Assembly (NCBI RefSeq): GCF_910596095.1
Contig: NC_056539.1
Span: 124,001-188,000 of the forward strand
Direction: 5' to 3'
Source: Thunnus maccoyii
Taxonomy: Eukaryota > Chordata > Actinopteri > Scombriformes > Scombridae
DNA length: 64,000 nt
The notes under the pieces are model-generated. The model saw nothing but the letters and a program-made list of their open reading frames with translations. It had not been told where the DNA came from and searched no databases. Numbering within the stretch: the stretch's first letter is position 1; every line of letters begins with the position of its first letter. Positions 1-12,276 of the stretch are shown here, in pieces. The position numbers and the translations under genes are program-made.

Positions 1-205
1 TAACTTTGCTACCAGCCTGCATCCTTAATACATCCATGGCCTGCCTGTGTCTTTTTATGTGCAGCACCATATTTATCCCCCTCCCTCTGACACTCCAAGT
101 AAAGTTCGATTTTAGATTGCAGATGTATTCTGAATAAAGTTGAGTGAGTGACTGTATGTTTAACATTCACTCTATCAAAAACTTCTCCAGGTAAGAACCA
201 CACAC

Positions 206-325
206 CTCATATGCAGCAGCCTGGCTGATGTAGACCAAACAGAGCAGTAAAGCATGGAGACTGAAGAACACATCGTTAGCGTTTACAGGGTTAATTCCAT
301 TAGGGTTCCTCTTCAGAAACTCCTC
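206..325 (-). CDS. ctns: ctns coding exon, third membrane segment
   Basis: The 120-nt exon has acceptor ctgcag and donor gtgtgtgg. It encodes [20 protein letters not shown] and then a hydrophobic [12 protein letters not shown] helix ending in YE, as in human cystinosin. Bases 1-205 contain no further ctns exon, so the next one lies left of the window. Confidence 0.95.
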
Positions 326-3300
326 CTGCAGGGTAGAAACACAGTAGCTTAATAAACAACAGACATGATATACAACAGTCCAGACCTTAAGTATTTGTTA
401 CATATTTTTTGTTCTTTAGATTATATCCTTCAGCAAATTTAATTTAAAATAAAATAATGGATAATACATTAAAGCACCAAGTCCCAGCTTTCATTTGAGT
501 AGGTTTACCTCAACATTGAAAGAACTGTGTGTGAGATATAGCCCTTATAACACATAGTGCCCAAATTGCAAGGCTTCAATAGTAATTGGACACTTGGCTA
601 CTTAATGTCTCTTGGGCAGCTGTATGTTGTTTCAACATTACTTCATCTAACTATAAAACAGGGACTCTGTCTGTCTGTATATATATATCCTTTGCTTATC
701 TTGAGATCCGTTCATCTGATATCATTCTACTAAGGTGGAGGAGTCTTGGCTGGGCAGCCCTTAAAAGAGGACTGAGTTTCCCTACCAGCAGCAGATCACT
801 GAGCTCCCTGTGTTTATGTTTATTCTTATGACAACTTCCTTAACCATAGCCATGTTTATTTAGTTGATTATGCATATTGAATATTCCTTTGATTGATAAA
901 TGCTCAAACCTTACAATAAACCATCAACCAGATTGGATCCATTCATCTTGTGTACTCCTTGTATCTGACCACACACCCAGTGTTTATCCACAGCTGGGAT
1001 TATGCACTGGACATATGACTATTTTACATGGTTCTTCGATTCTGATTGATCAATACTATGGATGGAGCAAATGGATTCAACAGACACCCTTAACCCCCCT
1101 CTCATTTGGCAGACTAGATTTTCCTCCTCATCATACAGACAGCAATTGAGTAATTTCCCCAAGCCAACCCAAGTGAACTTTCCTTAATGAAAAGTGAAAG
1201 TAATGAACTAACAGATGATGGTTCAACTTGCAACTTTTATGCATATTTTAGAACATCTACTCAACCTCCACCTCCACAGTTCTGGTCAGTCTTCTACCCA
1301 TGCCACTCCTGTCCATAACCCTCCACCCCATGGGCTTGACCATTCCTGCCTAGTTGGCCAATCTTTGGAGTAGGAACTCTGCAAATGCTTGAAACAGCAT
1401 GATTCTCAGTCTGCCATGCATGGCCTCCAGTCTCCACCTTCTCCAAACTGGGCATCCTTCTCTCCATTACAGCGTTCTATGCTGTCCACTCCTCTAACTC
1501 AACCCGAAGATTCTCCAAATCAACTTTCCCAATCCAGTTCTACCTCCAAGACTCATGAGCATCAGGCCAACCACCAGCCCTTGCCCTCTTCAGCCTGTGA
1601 ACCCTCTCAATTCAGCACCCAGTGCCCTGTACTACCTCCTATGTGGCACATAAGTCCCTCTTATTAGAACTGCACTGCCAAACACCCATAACACTGCAGC
1701 CTTTGCAGCCCAGTCAAATGTTTCTCCAACCCTGGCAAGTGCTGCATTTTATGTACTAGTTTGGATGTGAATACTTCTTCACATGTGCCTCTTGTTCCTT
1801 TAAATGCATCCCTGTATTTACCTCCTGCACAAGTGAACCTTTCCTTCAGCAAAATGTGTTTCCTGCTCCCTTGAATATGTCCTCACAGGCTCCAGCTCCA
1901 CATGCCCCTGTGCCCTCACAGGAACATAGCCTTCCACCACCTGTTGCGTCCTATTCCTTTGTTACAGCACCTCATGTGACTAATCCAGCAGCACAGCCTG
2001 TTTCAGTAGATTCCTTTTAATCACCAGCTTCCTTACCTGATCGCTTCCTATCCCCAGTCCCATATTGGTGTCCTCTCCCTACAAGTGGCACAAGCCCCTG
2101 CTAGTATTCTCCCTCATACTCACCCAAACAAGCTGCTGCTGGTGTTCTTCTTCCTCCTACTCAACCTTCATAAACAGCTGCCTATTATCCTCATATGCAA
2201 CAGCCAGTTGCTGTTGCCTCTCTCAGTAGCCCCTGCCTAATATGTCTTGCCATGAAGGCCCTTCATTCCATCTTTTCAGCCATGATGACCATGGAGAATT
2301 TGCCATTTTAAAAATGGCACTTAATAATTCAATTACCTGAAGTTGGAAACTGCTCGTTGCCTTCCCTTTCTTGCTTGCCACCTTGCCTCAGTTCTTTCTA
2401 TATTGATGTATACCTACTCAAATTAAAGCTGAGACTTGGCACTTTAATGTAGTATCCATTACTTTATTTCAAATTGAATGTGCTGAAGCACAGAGCCTGA
2501 AGAAAAAATAAAGTGTAACTGTCCAATAATTAAAATATACAGAGTGTTGCCATACATTGTTAACATACTCCACTGTGAACTGACATTGTTTATCAGACAA
2601 CAATGTGAGAACATGGTCTGACTAGGAAACATTTAATTATTTATCAAAATGATCAAGTCAGATGGCATTGTCAAAAAGGACAGGAATCATGACAAATGTG
2701 TGCTTTATTTCTAATTTCACTTTTTTCTAAATATGTGGTATTAACTATGATAGTTTTTACTTCCAGCAGTTTAAGGGGCAAAATTGCCTCACCTGAAACT
2801 TAAATATCAGACCTCAATTATTCATGTCCATTTCGTCTGGATTGTAATGCAAGGCTCATAGACAATTCCTGTTCTGTAGCTGCCCATGGAAGTACAGTTG
2901 TGTTCCTAACTGATCAAAGTAGTACCCCGGTGATTTAGCATTTCACATGAGAAAGGTTCCTCCAGTAGTACTAAACTACTAGTACTTAACATGGCTGAAA
3001 GACTGACCTTGAATGAAGGATGAAGTTACCTTTATATCTGGCACCCAGAACAACCCTATATTGAAGACACTATAAGCGATGAAGCCAGTTAGGTTGAGAG
3101 CCAGGAAGTCAAAGTTGAGTCCTACAACACTGAAAGCAAAGATGTTAATATCATTAATCCGAGTCAGTTCATTTTTCTCAAATTTTTGTGCATTTTTTGC
3201 ACGTTGGTCCTAAGGAGACAGAAAGATATCTGGCCACTGAGTCTGAGGCCACCAGGATTCCCATGTGATCCAATTAGAATATGTAAAGCAAAAATCTAAT

Positions 3301-6300
3301 GAAAATCACCAGAAATATATTTAGAAACCACTTATAAACACAGTTATTCACACCACAACCAAAGACTATGCAAAAATCTGCCCCATACTGGTAACAGGTA
3401 TGGACCATGTGTGTTTTTTTGGTTTATTACATAAAGTTAATAAAAATTAAACAAACAAAATTAAAATTAAATTAAAAGCAGCTGTTCCAGAGGAATTTCC
3501 TTCAAAGAAAGCCTCTGTATAAACCCAAGTAAATAATCATTTGGTATTCATTTGTTACTAGAATTTTTATTCTTCATAGATGTTCAACAGTATATGGGCC
3601 TGCAGAGATGTTAAGACAAGATGGCAGGGGTGGAGGTGCGTGCAGGTGCTTGTGGCAGTGTCTGCCCTGGTATGAAACCTGAGATTTATAACGGCTGATG
3701 GAAAGGTGATAGTGGAAGATGAACTTTCTTGTCGTCAAAATGAGGACACTAAGCCACAATGAAATGTTTTGCTCGCTTCAAACAACTTCTCGTCAGAGTG
3801 GATTGAAGAGTCCATGAAGCGTCTATTTGAAGTTTGTCCAAAAACTATGCACAAAGGCCCACACAAGGATATTAGCACACACCCGGTCAAAGCAGATGGC
3901 CAACCACCTAGAGCCGGGTTCTGCTTTAAGTTTCTGCCCGTTTAAGGGGAGTTTTTCCTTACTGCTGTTGCCAAGTGCTTGCTCATAGTGGAATTGTTGG
4001 GTCTCTGTAAATTGAAGAGTACAGTCTAGACTTGCTCTATGTGAAAAGTGCCCTGAGAACTTCTGTTGTGATTTGGCACTATATAAATAAATTGAAAAAT
4101 TAACAATATCAAGGCATGTTTCAAGGCTTAATGAGTGCAGAGAAAACATTCCCAGGTTTGTTTCACACTACTTGGATGAGCTTCCACCTGTTGGGTTTGA
4201 CAGCATGGATGCCTCGGCGCTGCTAAGCAGACTGGAGCAGTTGAGCCAAGAAGTTTCTAGCTTGAGGAGGGCCCTGAATGTACAGACAAGTGTGATTGAG
4301 ATCCTGGGGGCAGCTACTGCGGCTATGGATCGCCAGATATCAGCAATAGAGAAGTACCGTGGTCTCCCTGGCTTGGACCCTGGAACCGGTGCCTTGCGGA
4401 AAGGAGAGGTGCAGGGGCTGGGCTCCACTTGCCAGGAGAAGAGGATGAAGGATGAAACAACAATGAGCACACTGCCCTGAACACAATCACGGTCCCCACA
4501 GTGCAGCATTGTTGTGAAAGAAGGACGACAACGTAAGCCGGTGCCTCAAAATGCAGTAGTGCAGCCAAAACCCTGCACTATACAAGCTCATTTGAAACGA
4601 TTGAGAGCAGAAGAAAATGGGGATAAGTGGTACCAGCACTGAGAATAACATTCAAATGGTTAAAACCAAGCTGGTGAGTGCATTTGTTTCTAGATTGTCC
4701 CCTAATCTTGATGCTGACACTCTACGTAATTATTTGACTGAGAAATTAAGCAATAAATTAGTTACATGCCGGAAGATTGACTTGACCCGGAACAGATTCA
4801 ACTCGTTTCATGTCACTGAAGAATGTAATGAAGTTGCTGATATGTACGATCCACAACTTTGGCCAGCTAGGACTTATGTCCATTGGTACTATGAGACTTG
4901 TAAATCAAGAGCTAATGGCAAAGGGGGCTCTGATCCACAGGCCTCACTGCCATTAGCTCTGATCTGATCTGCAGCATTCTGCGAATATACCTGTTGCCCC
5001 GCATGGGAGCCACAGCCTAGTATGTGCCCGGGCAAACGACAGAAGTAAGTAAATAAGGCATAATATGAAATTAACTAACCTTAATGAAAATCAGTGTTGT
5101 GTCATGTAATGCGTGAGGGCTGGTGTTGGCCACAGTGAAGCAGACAAATCACGCCATGTGGTTGTGGACAAGTTCTTGGAGATTTGTGATATACTGTGTG
5201 CTCAAGAGACATTCTTAGCTAAACAACACTTGGAAAGACTAAAGTCTTAACATAAAGACTTTTATGGGGCTGGTGAGTCTACTACTGACCTTAGCAGCAA
5301 AGTAGTCCAAAGCAGGATGCCAGGTGGATTTTTTTGAACATTTATACACCCTATGAGTGTTACCAAAATGAAGGTGAATATCTCAACAGATGGGCATGTG
5401 TTATGTCTTTTATTGAGGACAATGCTTCCACCTGTATCTATGTTGCTGGAGATGCTGATGTCTCTGATGGTAATTCTTTATTTGCTAATCACTTAATGCA
5501 GTTTTGCTCTGATGTGGTGTGATCCTCTCTGGCAAGGTGCTTATGCCTGACAATAGCTATACTTATATCAGTAAAGCTTGGCACACAACTTCATGGCTTG
5601 AACACTGCATATGCACAGCTGATGCACATGACACTCAAGATGCCATGGAGATTAATTATGATCTAGCCACTACTGACCATATAACCCTTTTCTATGTTGT
5701 TAAATTTATGCAATATACCTATGTTATCATCTGTTGATAGCAACATAAGTGCAGGGAAATTAGACTGGTCTAACTTAACACAGGAGGATCTTAAAGAATA
5801 GATTTCTCAGACTGACAACTTGTTGGGATGTATTGAACTACCAAAAGATGCTAGTGTTTGTTCTGATATGAATTGCAAGAACCCGCAACATGATAATGAG
5901 GTCTGTTCTATGTATGATTCTATTCTAAGAGCTTCATCCTGAGGCTAGAAGGGCTTTTAAAGCATGGGTTGAGTCAGGTAGAAATAAACATGGACCCTTA
6001 TTTGAATATAATAAATGTGCAAATGTAAATTTTAAATATACCCTTTGATTTACTAAAGAGAATGAGAAGACACTGAGGTCTGACTCACTTGAGAGAAAGT
6101 TGCAAAACAATAGTCCTAATGATTTATGGAAAGAAGTCAGAATCATGAATAATTGTAAAACATTGCTACCACTGAATATTGATGGAGTCAACTAAACATA
6201 AGACTTAAGTGTGGAATGGATCAGAGAAAATTTCTCAGTTGTGGCAGAAACATTACTATGATCTTTTCAACTGTGTTAAAAGCAATTTGTTTAGTGTGGG

Positions 6301-9300
6301 CAACATAGATAACAATGAGCATGTGATTGTTAACCCACAAGAACTCCAAGATGCTGTCATGAAGCTAGGAGATAGTAAGGCATCTGGTATGGATAATAGA
6401 ACTGCTGAACATTTAAAACTTGCTAGTAAAAAACTCTACCCTCTGCTTGCTATTTGTTTTACTGGGTTATTAGTCCATGGTATTCTACCTGACTCTATTT
6501 TATCTGTTTACCAGCCTGTCGCTGGTAAACTACACAGCTCGGAGAATTACACATCTATAGCCTTAACCAGCATTCTATCCAAAGTGCTGGAGAGAACTCT
6601 ACTAAATAGTACATCCTGACTTCTGACAACTAGTGCGGTTCGGTTTAAATGTAAACACAGCACTGATATGTGTATTTTTGCTTTAAAGGAGATTTTAGAT
6701 AAATACAATTTTTCACAATTTTTATGTGTTTTATTGATGCCTTTAAAGTCTTTGACAATACAAACCATAAAAAACTATTTAATAAATTATATCAAAGCGG
6801 GGTTCCTAGATTTCTCCTCAGAATCCTGGTTTTCTGGTATGCTCATTAGATGATGCAAATTAAATGGGAAATTCTGTATCTGCTCTGTTACATGTGAATA
6901 ATTGAGTTCGACAAGGTGGTATTTTGTCTCCTTTTCTTTTAAGATCTATATGGATGATCTGTCAATGCAGTTAAAAGGATGTGGAACAGGGTGAATGGTT
7001 GGTTATTCTCTCATTAACCACCTTATGTATGCAGATGATTTGGTGATTTTCTGTCCATGTAGTGCTGGTCTTCAACAGTTTTTGAGGGTATGCTCACAAT
7101 ATGGTATAGATTTTGACATCAAATAAAATACAAATAGGAGTAATATTATGATAGTCAGAAGTAGGGCAGACAGAAAACTGTCTGGCATTTACCGCAAAGT
7201 GTTTAATGAGGCTAAATATTTGGCCCATTACATAATTAATGATTTATCAGATGATAAGGACAAGTACAGACAGTGTCGAAAGTTGTGAGCATAAGCAAAT
7301 GTTAGCTCTGAAATTTAGTATGTGTTCAGTGACTGTGAAGATCTCTCTTTTTAAAGCTTTTTGTATCCCACTATATATTGCTCACCTGTGGCGTTGCTAC
7401 AGAAAAAGGCAGCATGCAGAGACTCACAGTGGCTTATAAACTGTGAGTATGAGGCTGCTGCTTAAAGCTCCAAGAAGCTGCAGTGCAAGCCAGATGTTCA
7501 TTAATGTTGGTGTACCTACCTGCTCTGCTGTAATATGAAATATATGTAGATGTACATGCAGGTTATCTGATTCTGTTTACAGTATTATTTCAGCTTTAAC
7601 CAACCCTGAAATGAGTTCTGTCAGGTTCTCATCTAGAACATTCTAGAACCATCTAGAACGTGGAGCCATTGGCATTCTAGCCTGTCTGATAATTGTGGAA
7701 CGCTTTTTGTTTTTATTGTTTGTTTTTCTTTTTTAGAGATTATTTATTCATTCATTTCGTTCTTTATACTTCATTGTGCTATGGACCCCCCATGATTTGT
7801 GTCCTTAATAAAGTCTGAACTGAACTGAAATTTCATGGTTTTTTATGCTCAACTGACCTGCTGTTTATTAAGTAACAGGGGTTAAGCTAGCTTCACATTT
7901 AATTTGAATTAATTTTGTACTTGTAGTTCTCTCCAGGAAACATCCTTGTAAATTATTAAGAATTTTTTTTAGAAATTTACAGACCCATAAAATACAGCTT
8001 TATCATTTTTACCAATTATGAACCACTGCCACATTTGATCCTCTGCATTGTGTGACTCTCAACACTTTGCGTATGTCAAACCCGTGGGAAACTACATACC
8101 TACTTATCACACAGATCAGTATGTAAAGGTGTAAGACTTTTTTGCTTTGTGTTTTTTGTTCATTAATGCAAAAGGTTCAAAAGTTAAATTTTTTAAGTAA
8201 TTTTCACAATGACAATAAATTTGAGAAACATCCAGAAGTCTGTTTGAGCAAGAGCAGATTGAGTGTATGCATATGCAAAACCTAGATGAATGAAGAGAAG
8301 GGCAGATGGCAGGCAAAAACTACCTTTTCCTCCTCCAGTTTTCCAAGGCTTGTGGATAGAAGGACACCGACCAGGCCAGAAAGTAAATCCAGCCAATCAC
8401 CTCACCGAGTACTGACAAGATGTTGCTATGGACAACCATAAAGCGGATCCTGACGGACAAACTGTGGGAAAGAGGATGAGGTTTACAGACAAACTGTATG
8501 TACCATCATACTTTACAATGGCACCATCATTACACTGTCAAAAAAGGCTGTTAAGGAGTATACTCATGTAATTTCAGTATAGAGTATAGAAAATATATTG
8601 GTAATACATTATCAACCATACCCAGGTGGGTAGACCCATGCATCTCATTCTGAGCATAGTCTGCAGTTGTAGTTTGTCTGGCATTAATTCTAGTCGGTCC
8701 TATCAGTAGCCATTCAACATCCATGCACATTGCTGCTGAATGTATGAATGTAACCTAATGAATTTCATGTGATGTAGCATGAAATTCATTAAATCTGTCC
8801 ATGTGGGTCCATGAGTGGTGTACAACAGTGCATAAAAGTGGCTAAAGCTTCACTAATGCTCACTACAGAACATACATCAAAAATGTAGAGTGTCATTAAA
8901 AAAATGACTGATTTTGATTCATAGAATAATAACCATACAAGAGTGCTCTTATGTAAGCAAGGCTATCAAGATTCAGGTTCACAAAATTTATTCAAAAAAA
9001 AAACTGACAGGTTAAGTATATGATTGGATAGAAGCCAAGCCCTGTTCATTTCTTCTTTTATTGTACTTAGTGAATAAAGTGATTCTTATAGTGATGCTGG
9101 ACTGACACAACAGTGGACTGAAACGAATGGATAAAAGAGAAGTGAAGTTAAGCAGACTCTCAGTGCTGCATCTGTACCAGTACCCACCTGTTAAGGTCTG
9201 TGTTGTTGCTAAGCAGGTATGTGGTCACCTGACCAACATCATTGCCTGTCACACTGAAACTGACTGAGGTTGCCTCCGCTGGCAGCAACACCTAAACAAC

Positions 9301-12083
9301 ACCAAGAACAACATAAGCCCAAGAGGTTTTAGTCACCTGGGATCAGACAACCCCACTTATCCTCTTCTCTTTTAAGTAATGAGAGCATAGAAATAAATAT
9401 AATCCCTTTTTGCTTTGGTTGATCTATGCTGTTAACTTTGCACACACTACTGAGTCGAAGTGTACACACTTAGCTTGAGAACCTTTTCTGTGCAACAATG
9501 GAAGCTAGTTCAAGCTCTGGGACACAGATAGTATTTCTTAGCATGATACATTTATTGTTGTTTCTTTTCTACTTAAAATTGTAAATAATACTGTATCTGC
9601 ATTATAGCTCTAGTACAGCTCAGTGAGTATGTCCTCAGTCTTCAAGGCAAACTGTCCATTTCCTTTTATTATTTCTTGAGTACAAAGTGGACATTTTAGC
9701 CTGGTGATTACTAGAGGAAAGGTAAAGTGGGGTCACCAAAACTTTAGAATCCATCCTTTTCTCCATTTCATCTCTTCATAATTCCTTTGTGAAACCTTTA
9801 CAATTTGACCATCTTTACAATTTGGAGGATAGTAGAAGCGGTAAAAGTATAGAGGGTCATTGTATTGGAAGCATCTAACCCCTACAATCACAGTTGAGTG
9901 TGAGTGTTACTATGTAGTGTGGTACTACATGGTGCACAGAGAGAGGGAAAACATGTTGTCACCACTAGTTGTCAGGCAAAACAGATTATTAGAATGGGTG
10001 CAGGGGTGCTAACTCTTATGTTGTAATCATTTTAGTTGGCACAAAGTTCAGTGATGCATAAACATAGACTTACATCCAGACTCAGAAGAAGATACATTTT
10101 GAAAAAGTATGTTTCCGTTTAATGCACATGCAGCATGGTTTCATGTGTTACCTGCTCTGGCACTGTGATGACAGATGAGTAGTTCCACTTGGAGCTGTAG
10201 GTTACATTTAACTGAATCACAGTTGACTGGTTGACAGGGGAGCTAGAGAAAGACAAAAAAAATCCAGTCAGAACAACACTGATCCTGAAAGCAGGAGGAG
10301 TTACAGTAGCACTATGCGGTCAGCATTGTAATGCTGTATAAAGTTTGAGTGTTGCATAAGCTGTTACTTGACCAGCGCAGACTAGTGTATAGTTTTATAG
10401 TGTAGTGTATAGTGTATTGGGTGAAGTATAAGCAATCTTATCTGTCAGACTGAGAACTGAAAAACACAGCTGAAACAAACCTAGTGTGACATATTGTTTA
10501 AGTTGCCACAGTACAACAATGTGCCACTCATTTCACTAAAAGACCACAAATTGGTAAAATTGATACATTTTTGATAAAAAAAGGAAAAAGGACACCATGA
10601 CTGCATGAACTCCTCTGTTCATGTTCAGTTTATTGCATCACATTTGTATTATTGAACATTGTGATGGAAAAAAACACACTTTGTATTCTCCACACCACTT
10701 TAGATTTTGCACTTTGGAAAAACTCACACTGTATAACCTTGAACATGTTATCATTTTTGTCTGGATCCAAATAGGGAATAGTTTCATCTCGGACATGCTA
10801 CAGTTATTTTCAAAACAGTCTGACAGCTTTGATGAGATCTGTCACTGGACCCCACACACATCCTGATACCGTTTCCCACACTCCTTGTCTATAAAAAGTA
10901 TGTACACTTTGTAACCACCATCAGTCTGCAATTACACTCTGTTGTGACTGTATGCTGATCCTTTGCAAGGTTTTTCATTAAAAGACAAAAAGACAACTTG
11001 GTCTTTGTCAGCTTTTTATTTTCAGATTTCCACCACAGCATATTGACACTGATACCGCTGACACTGACACCTGCTAATCAGAAGACACCATGATAGGTTA
11101 TGCGAATAAATAGAAGCAAACACTACATATTTGCAAACTGCCATCTGCCACTTAGCTCCCACAGGCTCCTCCACTCCCCAAAAGAATCCTGACCAGGAGG
11201 CAAAGCAGAACACGCAGTGCAAGATCCTTGTTTTTTGCTGTGGTGGAAATTTAATGAAAATGTATTTAAATGCTGAATCATTTTAAGGTCAAGAGGCTTT
11301 GCAGCTTGTGTCCCTGTTAGAGGGGCCTGATGAGACTGTTGTAAAGATAAGTGGCTTTGCAATGGCTCATCTCTTCAGAGTGTGCACCGGAAATGTTAAA
11401 AAGGTCATCACATCTGGTAACTGTCTTTCCATCTAATCCACTCAGATTGCACCAAAAGGGATTATTGAGCCTAAAAATTCCCCTGTTGAACTTTCTTGAA
11501 AGTTGTCTATGCTGTATGTTTATGAGTGTTGATATTTGCTATATTTCTGTAATAGTTAATTCTGCATGCTATTACTTGACTGAGCCAATTGTCGACTAGC
11601 TTAACATTGCACTATGCTGCAGTGTTTCTGTATTGCCAAGACATTACCAACCATATTGTTCATGTAGAATGTGTTTATTGGTGTGATTTCTTGCCATCAT
11701 ACTCATTCATTAGAAGGCAAGTCTAGGTGTAAGCAGGTCTGGGTGTAAAGTGCATTATGTAGCAGAAATGTTAAGTCATTTAGCCAATGTGTAGTCACAC
11801 ATGTGCAGTGTCATTTTAGACTTCTGGATGACAGTAACTGCAGATGTAGGTCATGAGGTGCCAGAAATGCTGTTACTTTGATGGTTAAGAGTTCATGTTA
11901 TAACACAGTGTGGAAGTAGATGCGCCATGTTTATTAGGGTGGGGGCACGAAAGTGTGAGGAACCTATTGTTTTTGAAGGGATTATTAGGGCCTGAGCGCG
12001 AAAGTGGCAGGGACCCAACAGTCCCTGGCACTGAATGTGCGAGGAACCTTTTGTTTTTGAAGGGATTATTATTATTATTATTA

Positions 12084-12126
<43 letters not shown>

Positions 12127-12215
12127 GGGCCCAAGAACAAAAATGGCAGGGGCGGTCTCTGGCACTGAAAGTGCGATTAACCTCTTGTTTTTGTAAAGAT
12201 TATTTATAATCATTA

Positions 12216-12276
<61 letters not shown>

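Noticed and set aside
1..205. Next ctns exon at the left edge
   Set aside because: No reading frame on the minus strand resembles the following cystinosin segment; it must lie outside the window.
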